The position numbers and the translations under genes are program-made. The notes below the pieces were generated by a model. The model made no database searches and was not told where the DNA came from. It saw only the letters and a list, made by a program, of their open reading frames with translations. Positions 28,257-40,920 of a stretch of DNA of 64,000 bases are shown in pieces; position 1 is the stretch's first letter, and each line of letters opens with the position of its first letter. This DNA comes from CAVWSM01 sp963798505 (GTDB taxonomy: Bacteria; Actinomycetota; Actinomycetes; Jiangellales; Jiangellaceae): positions 620,001-684,000 of the forward strand of contig CAWCTX010000005.1 of NCBI GenBank assembly GCA_963798505.1, in the 5' to 3' direction.

Positions 28257-28994
28257 TCAGCGCCAGTCAGGGAGGCTGGGCAATGGCTGCGGCGGCTCGA
28301 CCGAAAGGCCGTCGCCGCTGCTCCGCCCGGTCAGCCACGCCAGCAGCCCATTGGACGCACCGCTGACCAGCACCGCGCCCTCCGCGGCGCCGACCTGGGC
28401 GGAGAAGGCGGAGTCGGTCGCCTCCAGCACCAGCGGGGGGATGTCGTCGCGATTGGCGTACGACCTCATGGTCTCGTCGAGCGCCCGCTGCACGAACTCG
28501 GGCGACCAGTGCGCCGGCGTGTAGTCGGCGTCAAGGTCGACGTGGTGCACCTCGACCTCGCGTAGCCGGTTCCACAGGCTGGCGTTGGCCTCGTGCTCCC
28601 CGCCGGTGCCGCCCGGACCGCCTCGGACCAGGCGGGACCAGGCGCCGTCGTCGAGCGCGGCGGCGTGCTCGGCCAGGCGCTTCGACGTGGCGCGCAGGTC
28701 GTCGAGCAGCTCGGCCGACGACCGGCCGGCTCCGGCCTCGATGTCGGCATTGCGCGCCTCGGAGCTGGGGTACTTCGGCGTCTCGACGCCCGTCTCGGCC
28801 CAGGTCAGCAGCCGCTCCTCGCCCTCGGCGTTGCGCGCGAGATGCGTGAGGACGTGGGCGCGGGTCCAGCCGGCGCACAGGCTCGGCAACCGTACGGCGT
28901 CGTCGTCCAGCCGTTCCGCGGTACTGAGCAGCCGCTCGGTGGCACTCTCCACCTCGGGAAGAAGCACGCTGGGGTCGTACGTTGGACCGGGCAC
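28257..28994 (-). CDS. Mycothiol-dependent maleylpyruvate isomerase-like (DinB superfamily) protein
   Basis: A 245-residue protein with an N-terminal DinB/MDMPI four-helix domain (VESATERLLSTAERLDDDAV, LCAGWTRAHVLTHLARNAEG, LREVEVHHVDLDADY). The metal-ligand histidines are the first in THLARNAEG and the pair in EVHHVD. A C-terminal SCP2-like domain (about 160-240) follows. Family members use mycothiol, the actinobacterial thiol, in maleylpyruvate isomerisation or in unknown reactions. GTG 28994 has GGAGG about eight bases ahead; the frame is open further upstream across the uvrA promoter. Divergent from uvrA. Confidence 0.85.
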   Translation of the reverse strand: MPGPTYDPSVLLPEVESATERLLSTAERLDDDAVRLPSLCAGWTRAHVLTHLARNAEGEERLLTWAETGVETPKYPSSEARNADIEAGAGRSSAELLDDLRATSKRLAEHAAALDDGAWSRLVRGGPGGTGGEHEANASLWNRLREVEVHHVDLDADYTPAHWSPEFVQRALDETMRSYANRDDIPPLVLEATDSAFSAQVGAAEGAVLVSGASNGLLAWLTGRSSGDGLSVEPPQPLPSLPDWR

Positions 28995-29067
28995 TGGGCA
29001 GCCTCCGTCGTGATCGTCCGTCGGCACGAACCTACCCCGACGGCGCGGGGGGTTGCCGTTAACGTGC

Positions 29068-29090
29068 CTGTCAGAGGGGTTCCCTACCCT
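29068..29090 (+). promoter_or_regulatory. PafBC/RecA-NDp-type promoter of uvrA
   Basis: CTGTCAGAG at 29068-29076, eight bases, TACCCT at 29085-29090. Same spacing as at polA, uvrB and uvrC, but here the start codon (29151) is about 54 bases from the expected transcript start, so this mRNA has a leader. Confidence 0.7.
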
Positions 29091-29150
29091 TGCTGGACGG
29101 GGCCAGCCGGCCCATGCCGACCGCCGACCGGGAGAAGCTGAGAGTTTCGA

Positions 29151-32011
<2,861 letters not shown>

Positions 32012-32015
<4 letters not shown>

Positions 32016-32350
32016 AGCCAGACAGGCTGCTGCGCTACTGCCTGTCCAAGCCCGGCGCCTGGCAGGACGAGCCGTGGGAGGGCGACGTCGTTGCCAAGGT
32101 CGGCGACAAGATCTTCGCGTTCCTCGGGGGTGACGGCGTCGGGGTCAAGTGCGGCCGCAGCCGGGAGGAGGCCGACGAGTGGCTCGACCGCTATCCCGAG
32201 GACGCGAGCGTCATGGCCTACATCGGACGCTCCGGGTGGAACTCGCTGCGCGTGGGTGGCGCCATCCCCGACGACGAGATCCGCGCCGCTATCGACGACT
32301 CCTACGACGCCGTCGTCGCCAAACTGCCCAAGCGGCTCCGCCCGGTCTGA
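32012..32350 (+). CDS. MmcQ/YjbR-family DNA-binding-like protein
   Basis: A 112-residue protein matching the YjbR/MmcQ fold: start MKPDRLLRYCLSKPGAWQDE, then VAKVGDKIFAFLG, SVMAYIGRSGWNSLRVGGAI and a C-terminal helix DDSYDAVVAKLPKRLRPV. Family proteins resemble double-wing DNA-binding domains; the role is unproven. It overlaps uvrA by four bases (ATGA) and so is co-translated with it, suggesting but not proving a repair link. Confidence 0.85.
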
Positions 32351-32480
32351 TAAGGCCCGCAATCCAGGCGGATGTGACTTCCGTATTACGAGCGGGTGGG
32401 CGCTGAGCTCGCCTCCTGCCCAGGCGCCGACGCCTGTGCCAGGCTGCTGACCGTTGCCGTCGTCAGAGAGGCTCTCAGCC

Positions 32481-32939
32481 ATGAGTGGACCTGCCCTCCC
32501 TTCCCGTCGGACCGTCATCGCAGCCGCCGGCGCCGTAGCCGCCGGGACGGCGCTCGCCGCGTGCGGCGGGGACGACGACGGCGATGCGGAGACGGCACCC
32601 GATGGTGCAACCGCGCCGGCACCGCAGGACACCGGCGGGACCGAGGGCGGTGGCGAGGTGCTCGTCGCGGCCGCTGATGTCCCGGTCGGTGGGGGAGTGA
32701 TCCTCGAGGAGCAGAAGGTCGTGGTCACCCAGCCCGCGGCCGGCACCTTCAAGGCCTTCACGGCGGTCTGCACCCACCAGGCGTGCATCGTCGCCAGCGT
32801 GTCCGACGACGTCATCCAGTGCGCCTGCCATGGCAGCCGCTACTCCGCCGAGGACGGGTCGGTGCTCAACGGCCCCGCTACCGCGGGCCTGGCCGAGAAG
32901 GCGGTCACGAGCGACGGCACCAACGTCGTGCTCGCCTAG
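32481..32939 (+). CDS. Exported Rieske [2Fe-2S] protein
   Basis: Small Rieske protein of 152 residues. The N-terminus carries a twin-arginine/lipoprotein signal: SRRTVIAAAGAVAAG with lipobox TALAAC, then an acidic Gly/Ala-rich linker. The Rieske domain (about 65-152) has both ligand motifs, CTHQAC and CACHGSRYSAEDG, so the cluster should be intact. ATG 32481 is chosen, with AGAGAGG ahead; the frame is open to 32454. It is not next to cytochrome b or c genes, so it is unlikely to be the bc1-complex QcrA. It may be a stand-alone electron-transfer lipoprotein. It converges with the next gene, whose stop overlaps it. Confidence 0.85.
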   Translation: MSGPALPSRRTVIAAAGAVAAGTALAACGGDDDGDAETAPDGATAPAPQDTGGTEGGGEVLVAAADVPVGGGVILEEQKVVVTQPAAGTFKAFTAVCTHQACIVASVSDDVIQCACHGSRYSAEDGSVLNGPATAGLAEKAVTSDGTNVVLA

Positions 32940-33551
32940 GGTCGCTTCCGGCCCGACGTGGTGTTGTCCCCGCCGAGAGGGCAGTCGCCGCTCGTGTTGG
33001 CCTTGATGTCGGAGGCAAATCCCAGGACTGTTGCGCGGCTCAGTGACGCGAGCGCGTTGTTCGCGGCGCCGACGACTTCGTCCGGGTCGCCGTCGAGCGC
33101 GTAAGCGTTGAGAAGGGTCGCCACGGCAGCCCGGAACATGATCCGTGCGCCACCCTCCAGCCCACGGCCGCCTGGAAAGGAAAGTGCCCGCTCGGCGGTG
33201 ACGTCGGCAAAGCTCTTCCAGCTCCCGGGGGAGGGAGAAGATGTCGCCCAGCGTCGTCTCTGGAGCGATACCGGCCCAGTCGTTGAGGTGGTTCTTCCAG
33301 AAGCCATGGCCGCAAGCGCCGGATGTTGGCGTCGGAGTCGTGGGACGAGGGCTCGGGGTTTTGTCCGCGGGAGCAGGTGTTGGTGAAGCGGTGGGCGTGC
33401 CGGTTACCGTCTCCGTCGTGGTCGCCGTGGGCGACGCGGTCGTGGCCGATGGCGACGGCTCGCCCGTTGCGTAGGCAAACGCCGCCGTAACGGCAATCAG
33501 GCTGCCCCCGAGCACGGCAATCACCGCATGACCAAAGCTCGCTCGCTTCAT
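32936..33551 (-). CDS. Secreted hypothetical protein with CGHGFWKNH motif (one-base frameshift)
   Basis: About 204 residues when repaired. A signal peptide (MKRASFGHAVIAVLGGSLIA... ending near AFAYATG) is followed by a Ser/Thr/Pro linker (about 30-85). The mature domain begins ACGHGFWKNHLNDWAG and continues in another frame as GSWKSFADVTAERALSFPGG and LLNAYALDGDPDEVVGAANN. One extra G in the run 33227-33231 (plus strand) separates the halves. The motif GFWKNH and a later helix rich in Ala/Asn are shared by many secreted actinobacterial proteins of unknown function. ATG 33551 is the best start. Its stop overlaps the Rieske gene on the other strand. Confidence 0.68.
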
Positions 33552-33637
33552 GGCCCCCCCATTGAGCATGAACCCCGAGAGGCGAAGGGTACCCCGCCAA
33601 CCGCCCGGCAGGAGGGCAGATGATTCAGGCCCGCAGC

Positions 33638-33660
33638 GTGTCCGCCGGCCGGGTTATCGT
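33638..33660 (+). promoter_or_regulatory. PafBC/RecA-NDp-like promoter of uvrC
   Basis: GTGTCCGCC at 33638-33646, eight bases, TATCGT at 33655-33660, then six bases to GTG 33667. The element is weaker than the others (TGTCC instead of TGTCA) but has the same spacing, and it again predicts a leaderless message. Confidence 0.55.
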
Positions 33661-33666
33661 GCCTGT

Positions 33667-35628
33667 GTGGCTGACCCGGCAACCTACCGACCTGCGCCCG
33701 GGTCGGTTCCCGACGAGCCGGGCGTCTACCGCTTCCGCGATGCGCAGCGCCGGGTCATCTATGTCGGCAAGGCCAAGAGCCTCCGGTCTCGGCTGAGCAG
33801 CTATTTCCAGGACCTGGCGGCGCTCCACCCGCGCACGCAGACGATGGTGACGAGTGCCGCCAGTGTGGAGTGGACGGTCGTCAGCACCGAGGTCGAGGCT
33901 CTGCAGCTGGAGTACAGCTGGATCAAGGAGTTCGACCCGCGGTTCAACGTGCGCTATCGCGATGACAAGTCCTACCCCTATCTCGCGGTGACGCTGTCCG
34001 ATGACTACCCGCGTGTCATGGTGATGCGGGGGGCGAAGAAGAAGGGCTTCCGCTACTTCGGGCCCTACTCGCACGCCTGGGCGATCCGCGAGACGCTCGA
34101 CCTCCTCCTGCGCGTGTTCCCCGTACGCAGCTGTTCCACTGGCGTGTTCAAGCGCGCCGGTCAGGTCGGCCGGCCGTGCCTCCTGGGCTACATCGGCAAA
34201 TGCTCGGCTCCGTGCGTCGGGCGGGTGACCGCCGAGGAGCACCGGGCGATCGTCGAGGACTTCGTCGCGTTCATGGAGGGACGCACGTCGACCTACATCC
34301 GCCGGCTCGAGATTCAGATGCGCGCGGCCAGCGACGCCCAGGAGTACGAACGGGCGGCCCGCGTGCGTGACGACATCAAGGCGCTCGAGCGCGCGATGGA
34401 GAAGCAGGCCGTGGTGCTCGGCGACGCGACCGACGCCGACGTCGTCGCGCTCGCCGAGGACCCGCTCGAGGTCGCGGTGCAGATCTTCTACGTACGAAGC
34501 GGGCGGGTGCGCGGCCAGCGCGGGTGGGTTGCCGACAAGGTCGACGACGCCGGCACCGGGGAGCTGGTGGAGCGGTTCCTCACTCAGCTCTATGACGCCG
34601 AGGACGGTGACGGCGTGCCGCGCGAGGTGCTGGTGCCGGCACTGCCCGACGACGCCGAGGCACTGGCCGTCTGGCTGGCTGCGCGGCGCAGCAGCCGAGT
34701 CGCCCTGCGGGTGCCGCAGCGCGGCGACAAGCGCGCGCTGCTGGAGACCGTGGCGCGCAACGCCCAGCAGTCGCTTGCGCTGCACAAGACCAAGCGGGCC
34801 AGCGACCTGTCCACGCGCAGCCAGGCACTGAGCGAGATCCAGGAGGCGCTCGGGCTCGACGAGGCGCCGCTGCGCATCGAGTGTTTCGACGTCTCCAACC
34901 TGCAGGGCACCGATGTGGTGGCGTCGATGGTGGTGTTCGAGGACGGGCTGCCGCGCAAGTCCGAGTACCGCCGGTTCACCATCAAGGGCTTCCAAGGGCA
35001 GAACGACGTCGCCGCGATCCAGGAGGTGCTGACCCGCAGGTTCCGCCGCTACCTGGAGGAGCGTGAGGCAACCGGCGAGATCGGCGAGCCGCTCGACCCC
35101 GAGACCGGTCGGCCACGGAAGTTCGCGTACGCGCCGGGGCTCGTCGTCGTCGACGGCGGGCCGCCGCAGGTCGCGGCCGCGCAGCGGGCGCTCGACTCGC
35201 TCGGCATCGACGACGTGGCGCTCTGCGGGCTGGCCAAGCGGCTGGAGGAAGTGTGGCTGCCGGACGAGCCCGACCCGGTGATCCTGCCCCGCACCAGCGA
35301 GGGCCTCTACCTCTTGCAGCGCGTCCGCGACGAGGCGCACCGGTTTGCGATCACCTTCCACCGCCAGAAGCGCTCGCGGTCGATGACCGAGAGCGTGCTC
35401 GACGAGGTGCCGGGGCTCGGCACGACGCGGCGCAAGGCGCTGCTGCGACACTTCGGGTCGCTGCGTCGGCTGCGGCAGGCCAGCATCGACGAAGTCTCAG
35501 CGGTGCCGGGCATCGGGCCGCGCACCGCGACCGCCATTGTGGAGGCCCTCGCGATGCAGCGCGGCGCGCCGGCTGTCAACGTCAGCACAGGGGAGATCCT
35601 GGACGGCGACGTGGGGGAGGGGCAGTGA
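33667..35628 (+). CDS. uvrC: Excinuclease ABC subunit C
   Basis: Dual-incision nuclease of nucleotide excision repair, 653 residues. The N-terminal GIY-YIG domain has PGVYRFRDAQRRVIYVGKAK. A cysteine-containing linker has CLLGYIGKCSAPCVG, followed by the UVR domain around LEIQMRAASDAQEYERAARV. The RNase H-like 5' nuclease has IECFDVSNLQGTD and LVVVDGGPPQV, and the helix-hairpin-helix has EVPGLGTTRRKALLRHFGSL with VPGIGPRTATAIVEAL. GTG 33667 fits the family N-terminus and the promoter; the frame is open back to 33550. rapZ starts inside its stop codon (GTGA). Confidence 0.96.
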   Translation: MADPATYRPAPGSVPDEPGVYRFRDAQRRVIYVGKAKSLRSRLSSYFQDLAALHPRTQTMVTSAASVEWTVVSTEVEALQLEYSWIKEFDPRFNVRYRDDKSYPYLAVTLSDDYPRVMVMRGAKKKGFRYFGPYSHAWAIRETLDLLLRVFPVRSCSTGVFKRAGQVGRPCLLGYIGKCSAPCVGRVTAEEHRAIVEDFVAFMEGRTSTYIRRLEIQMRAASDAQEYERAARVRDDIKALERAMEKQAVVLGDATDADVVALAEDPLEVAVQIFYVRSGRVRGQRGWVADKVDDAGTGELVERFLTQLYDAEDGDGVPREVLVPALPDDAEALAVWLAARRSSRVALRVPQRGDKRALLETVARNAQQSLALHKTKRASDLSTRSQALSEIQEALGLDEAPLRIECFDVSNLQGTDVVASMVVFEDGLPRKSEYRRFTIKGFQGQNDVAAIQEVLTRRFRRYLEEREATGEIGEPLDPETGRPRKFAYAPGLVVVDGGPPQVAAAQRALDSLGIDDVALCGLAKRLEEVWLPDEPDPVILPRTSEGLYLLQRVRDEAHRFAITFHRQKRSRSMTESVLDEVPGLGTTRRKALLRHFGSLRRLRQASIDEVSAVPGIGPRTATAIVEALAMQRGAPAVNVSTGEILDGDVGEGQ

Positions 35629-36497
35629 GCGAGGGCGTGTCCGACGTGCTGCTGGTGACGGGGATGTCCGGCGCGGGCAAGACGGCCGCGGGTGCAGTGC
35701 TCGAGGACCTCGGCTGGTTCGTGGTCGACAACCTGCCGCCGTCGATGCTGCCCGACCTGGTCAAGGCGCTCGGCCAAAGTGACGACCCCTCCGGGCCGCC
35801 TCGGCTGGCCGTGGGCGTCGACGTCCGGGGTGGGGCGTTCTTCTCCGATCTCGAGGGTGCGCTCGGCGCGTTGCGGGGGCAGGGGCTGCGGCCGCACGTC
35901 CTCTTCCTGGAGGCCTCCGACGAGTCGTTGGTGCGCCGCTTCGAGAGCGCGCGGCGGCCGCACCCGCTTCAGGGCAGCGGCCGCATCGTCGACGGCATCC
36001 AGCGTGAGCGCGCGCTCGTGGCGTCGCTGCGCGAGGACGCCGACATGGTCATCGACACGTCGGTGCTCAATGTGCACGAGCTGGCCGGGCGGGTGCGGGC
36101 CGCGTTCGCTGGTCGCGCGCCGTCGCTGCGTGCGGTGATCGTCACGTTCGGCTACAAGTACGGCATTCCCGTTGACGCCGACCTGGTCGCCGACATGCGC
36201 TTCCTGCCCAACCCACACTGGGTGCCCGAGCTGCGACCGCAGAGCGGTCTCGACGAACCGGTCCGCTCCTACGTGCTGGCGCAGCCCGGCGCGGACGACT
36301 TCCTCGACCGCTACGCCGGTCTGCTCGGGCTGGTGTCGGAGGGCTATCTGCGGGAAGGCAAGCTCTACGTGACCGTGGGCGTCGGCTGCACCGGGGGCAA
36401 GCACCGGAGCGTCGCCATGGCCGAGGCGTTGGCCGAGCGGCTGCGCGCTGAGGGTGTGGAAACCCTGGTGGTGCACAGGGATCTGGGCCGCGAGTGA
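35625..36497 (+). CDS. rapZ: RNase adapter protein RapZ / nucleotide-binding YvcJ
   Basis: P-loop NTPase of 290 residues: Walker A LLVTGMSGAGKTAAGAVLED, FVVDNLPPSMLPDLV, then VRRFESARRPHPL and the C-terminal UDP/GlcN-6-P-type domain with GVGCTGGKHRSVAMAEAL. In enteric bacteria RapZ steers sRNA decay for glucosamine-6-P synthase; in Gram-positives YvcJ is an NTP-binding protein of unclear role. It overlaps uvrC by four bases and continues into yvcK and whiA, a conserved actinobacterial cluster. Confidence 0.94.
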   Translation: MSEGVSDVLLVTGMSGAGKTAAGAVLEDLGWFVVDNLPPSMLPDLVKALGQSDDPSGPPRLAVGVDVRGGAFFSDLEGALGALRGQGLRPHVLFLEASDESLVRRFESARRPHPLQGSGRIVDGIQRERALVASLREDADMVIDTSVLNVHELAGRVRAAFAGRAPSLRAVIVTFGYKYGIPVDADLVADMRFLPNPHWVPELRPQSGLDEPVRSYVLAQPGADDFLDRYAGLLGLVSEGYLREGKLYVTVGVGCTGGKHRSVAMAEALAERLRAEGVETLVVHRDLGRE

Positions 36498-36541
36498 TGG
36501 AGCGGCGAGCCGACGCACCGTACTTTGGTGTGGAGGAGAGC

Positions 36542-37516
36542 GTGACCAAAAAGCCCGGCCCCAAAGTGGTCGCGCTCGGCGGGGGTCACGGCTTGGCCGT
36601 CACCCTGCAGGCACTTCGTCACGTGACCGACGAGCTCACTGCCGTGGTGACGGTGGCCGACGACGGCGGCTCCAGCGGCCGGCTGCGCCGTGAGCTCGGT
36701 GTCCTGCCGCCCGGCGACCTGCGCATGGCGCTGGCGTCGCTGTGCGGCGACGACGACTGGGGACGCACCTGGGCACGGGTGCTGCAGCACCGGTTCACCG
36801 GTGGCGGTGAGCTGCACGGCCACGCCGTCGGCAACCTGCTCATCGTTGCGCTGTGGGAGCTTCTCGACGGGGACCATGTCCAGGGGCTCGAGTGGGTGAG
36901 CCGTCTGCTGGGCGCCAAGGGGCGGGTCCTCCCGATGGCGGCCGTACCACTCGACATCGAGGCCTGGGTCGCCGGGCTCGACCCCTCCGATCGCCACACC
37001 GTCCGGATCGTGCGCGGGCAGGCCACCGTGGCGACCACCCCCGGGGAGGTCGTGGCCGTGCGGCTGCTGCCCGAGGACCCGCCGGCGCATCCGGAGGTGC
37101 TGGCTGCCATCGAGGCGGCCGACTGGGTGGTACTCGGCCCCGGATCCTGGTTCACCAGCGTGATCCCGCACCTGCTTGTGCCCGACTTGGCCCGGGCGTT
37201 GATCGACACCAAGGCACGCCGGCTTGTCACGCTCAACCTCAGCCCGCAGCTGGGCGAGACGGAGGGCTTCCTTCCGGAGAACCTGCTCGAGGTCCTCGCG
37301 CTGTACGCCCCTGAGCTGGACCTCGACGTCGTCGTCGTCGATCCGTCGAGCGTCGGCGACGAAACGATCCTGCGCCGGGTGGCCGCCGACCTGGGGGCGA
37401 CCGTGGACATCGCCAAGGTCGCTGCCGCCGACGGGAGCGTCCGGCACGATCCGCAGCGGCTGGCAGAGGTCTTCGCCGCAGCCTTCGGCGTGGCAGGATC
37501 GATGCCATGGCGATGA
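36542..37516 (+). CDS. yvcK: Gluconeogenesis factor YvcK/CuvA family protein
   Basis: UDP-sugar-binding protein of 324 residues in the CofD-like fold, linked to cell-wall supply and growth on gluconeogenic carbon. It opens KVVALGGGHGLAVTLQAL and contains VTVADDGGSSGRLRRELGVLPPG and VLGPGSWFTSVIPHLLVP. The frame is open from GTG 36494, overlapping the rapZ stop, but GTG 36542 has a clear GGAGG at 36532-36536 and matches the family N-terminus. It overlaps whiA by ten bases. Confidence 0.93.
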   Translation: MTKKPGPKVVALGGGHGLAVTLQALRHVTDELTAVVTVADDGGSSGRLRRELGVLPPGDLRMALASLCGDDDWGRTWARVLQHRFTGGGELHGHAVGNLLIVALWELLDGDHVQGLEWVSRLLGAKGRVLPMAAVPLDIEAWVAGLDPSDRHTVRIVRGQATVATTPGEVVAVRLLPEDPPAHPEVLAAIEAADWVVLGPGSWFTSVIPHLLVPDLARALIDTKARRLVTLNLSPQLGETEGFLPENLLEVLALYAPELDLDVVVVDPSSVGDETILRRVAADLGATVDIAKVAAADGSVRHDPQRLAEVFAAAFGVAGSMPWR

Positions 37517-38487
37517 CGGGGTCGGTGAAGTCTGAGCTGGCGCGCCTGCCGGTGACCAAGTCCTGCTGCCGCAAGGCCGAGGTGGCGGCGATGCTGCGCT
37601 TCGGCGGCGGGCTGCACATCGTCAACGGCCGCATCTCGGTGGAGGCCGAGCTCGACACCGGGGCCGCTGCGCGCAGGCTGCGCAAGGACATCGCCGAGGT
37701 CTACGGGCACACCAGCGAGCTTGTCGTCTACGCGCCATCGGGTCTGCGGCGCAGCAGCCGCTACGTGGTCCGGGTCAGCGAAGACGGCGAGACGCTGGCG
37801 CGGCAGACCGGCCTGCTCGACGGTCGCGGCCGGCCCGTACGCGGGCTGCCGCCCCAGGTCGTGTCTGGCGGCGCGTGCGACGCCGAGGCAGCGTGGCGCG
37901 GCGCGTTTCTCGCGCACGGCTCGCTCACCGAGCCGGGCCGCTCGTCGGCGCTCGAGGTGACCTGTCCTGGGCCGGAGGCGGCGCTGGCCCTGGTCGGGGC
38001 CGCGCGCCGGATCGGTGTCAGCGCCAAGGCACGCGAGGTGCGTGGCGTCGACCGCGTCGTCGTACGCGATGGTGACGCGATCGGGGCGCTGCTGACGCGA
38101 CTCGGCGCGCACGAGAGCGTGCTCGCGTGGGAGGAGCGGCGGCTGCGCCGCGAGGTGCGGGCGACCGCCAACCGGCTCGCCAACTTCGACGACGCCAACC
38201 TGCGGCGCTCGGCGCGAGCCGCCGTCGCTGCCGGCGCCCGGGTCGATCGGGCACTGGAGATTCTTGGCGACGACGTGCCCGAGCACTTGCAACAGGCCGG
38301 GCGGCTCCGCCTCGAGCACAAGCAGGCGAGCCTGGAAGAGCTGGGTCAGCTGTCCGACCCACCCCTGACCAAGGACGCCGTCGCCGGGCGCATCCGGCGG
38401 CTGCTCGCGATGGCCGACAAGAAGGCGCAGGACCTCGGGCTGCCCGGCACCGAGGCCAGCCTCACGCCGGACATGCTGGTGCCTTGA
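37507..38487 (+). CDS. whiA: DNA-binding protein WhiA
   Basis: A 326-residue protein of the WhiA family, which in streptomycetes switches on sporulation and division genes with WhiB and in other Gram-positives affects division. The N-terminal degenerate LAGLIDADG-type domain has KSCCRKAEVAAMLRFGGGLH and AWRGAFLAHGSLTEPGR. The C-terminal helix-turn-helix has SLEELGQLSDPPLTKDAVAG and RIRRLLAMADKKA. ATG 37507 overlaps the end of yvcK. It is the last gene of the uvrC-rapZ-yvcK-whiA unit. Confidence 0.96.
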   Translation: MAMTGSVKSELARLPVTKSCCRKAEVAAMLRFGGGLHIVNGRISVEAELDTGAAARRLRKDIAEVYGHTSELVVYAPSGLRRSSRYVVRVSEDGETLARQTGLLDGRGRPVRGLPPQVVSGGACDAEAAWRGAFLAHGSLTEPGRSSALEVTCPGPEAALALVGAARRIGVSAKAREVRGVDRVVVRDGDAIGALLTRLGAHESVLAWEERRLRREVRATANRLANFDDANLRRSARAAVAAGARVDRALEILGDDVPEHLQQAGRLRLEHKQASLEELGQLSDPPLTKDAVAGRIRRLLAMADKKAQDLGLPGTEASLTPDMLVP

Positions 38488-38504
38488 GGGGGTTTGGCCT
38501 GCGT

Positions 38505-38533
38505 TACGGGATCGAAACACGCCGCGGTAGGGT
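38505..38533 (+). promoter_or_regulatory. Probable promoter of the gap-pgk-tpiA unit
   Basis: TAGGGT at 38528-38533 is a good actinobacterial -10 box; TTACGG 17 bases upstream (38505-38510) is a weak -35. The transcript would start near 38540, about 70 bases before gap. Confidence 0.45.
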
Positions 38534-38611
38534 CGACGTACGTCGTTTGTGGCCCCAGTGTTGCGTCGCCACCGCGTTCCCGTCGCTCTATCCAGCGAGG
38601 AGATCAGAACC

Positions 38612-39619
<1,008 letters not shown>

Positions 39620-39674
39620 AGGTGTTCCTGCGCCCGGGGCCGGCTGCTCACGACCCCCACGGAGACGTCACCCC

Positions 39675-40880
39675 ATGAAGAGCATCGACGAGCTGGGCGA
39701 CCTTCGCGGCAAGCGCGTCCTCGTCCGGTCGGACCTCAACGTCCCGCTGGACGGCGACACGATCACCGACGACAAGCGGGTACGGGCATCCGCCCCGACG
39801 ATCGCCGCCCTGGCCGACGCAGGCGCGCGGGTGATCGTCGTCGCCCACCTCGGGCGCCCCAAGGGCGCGCCCGACCCGCAGTACAGCCTCGCTCCCGTCG
39901 CCCGGCGGCTCAGCGAGGTGCTGGGCACGGAGGTCGCGTTCGCCACCGACACGGTGGGCGACAGTGCCAAGCAGGTGGTCGAGGGGCTGGCCGACGGGCA
40001 GGTCGCGCTGCTCGAGAACCTCCGCTTCAACCCGGGGGAGACGAGCAAGGACGATGCGGAGCGCGGTGCGTTCGCCGACCAGTTGGCGGAGTTCGCCGAC
40101 TTCTTTGTTTCTGATGGCTTCGGCGTCGTGCATCGCAAGCAGGCCAGCGTCTACGACATCGCGCTGCGGCTGCCGCACGTCGCCGGCGGCCTCATCAACC
40201 AGGAGGTCGAGGTCCTCGAGCGGTTGACCGCGAACGTCGCCAGGCCGTACGTCGTCGTGCTCGGCGGCTCCAAGGTCTCCGACAAGCTCGGTGTGATCGA
40301 CAACCTGCTCGGCAAGGCCGACCGGCTGCTCATCGGCGGGGGCATGGCCTACACGTTCCTCGCGGCCCAGGGTCACGAGGTGGGCAACAGCCTGCTCGAG
40401 GATGACCAACTGGACACTGTGCGCGGCTATCTCACCCAAGCGACCGAGGCGGGCGTCGACCTTGTGCTGCCCATCGACGTGGTGACCGCCGCCGAGTTCC
40501 CCGACCTGTCGGCCAAGGAGCCGGTCGAGTCGCAGGTCGTCATGGCCGACGCAATCCCGGCCGACGAGATGGGCCTCGACATCGGCCCGGAGTCCCGGGA
40601 GCTGTTCGCGGCCAAGGTCTCCGACGCGGAGACGGTGTTCTGGAACGGTCCGATGGGTGTCTTCGAGCACCCGACCTTCGCGGAGGGCACGCGCGCGCTC
40701 GCCCAGGCGCTTGTCGACTCCGACGCCTTCACCGTGGTCGGCGGCGGCGACTCGGCGGCAGCCGTCAAGATCTTGGGCTTCGACGAGGCCGCGTTCGGGC
40801 ACATCTCCACCGGCGGCGGTGCGAGCCTCGAGTATCTGGAGGGCAAGACTCTCCCCGGACTGACTGTTTTGGAGCAGTGA
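39675..40880 (+). CDS. pgk: Phosphoglycerate kinase
   Basis: ATP-forming glycolytic enzyme of 401 residues. It has the N-terminal substrate domain VLVRSDLNVPLDG, then VIVVAHLGRPKG and LLENLRFNPGE. The nucleotide domain has VVLGGSKVSDKLGVIDNLL, VFWNGPMGVFEHPTF and the C-terminal VGGGDSAAAVKILGFDEAAF with ISTGGGASLEYLEGKTLPG. ATG 39675 is preceded by CGGAGACG. Second gene of the glycolytic unit. Confidence 0.97.
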   Translation: MKSIDELGDLRGKRVLVRSDLNVPLDGDTITDDKRVRASAPTIAALADAGARVIVVAHLGRPKGAPDPQYSLAPVARRLSEVLGTEVAFATDTVGDSAKQVVEGLADGQVALLENLRFNPGETSKDDAERGAFADQLAEFADFFVSDGFGVVHRKQASVYDIALRLPHVAGGLINQEVEVLERLTANVARPYVVVLGGSKVSDKLGVIDNLLGKADRLLIGGGMAYTFLAAQGHEVGNSLLEDDQLDTVRGYLTQATEAGVDLVLPIDVVTAAEFPDLSAKEPVESQVVMADAIPADEMGLDIGPESRELFAAKVSDAETVFWNGPMGVFEHPTFAEGTRALAQALVDSDAFTVVGGGDSAAAVKILGFDEAAFGHISTGGGASLEYLEGKTLPGLTVLEQ

Positions 40881-40920
40881 GCTTGCGAACGCGACCAGAC
40901 AGCAGGGAGTCGTGACACCG

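Noticed and set aside
35253..35624. RapZ starting at 35253 inside uvrC
   Set aside because: The added residues are an out-of-frame shadow of uvrC; GTG 35625 overlaps the uvrC stop and matches the family start.
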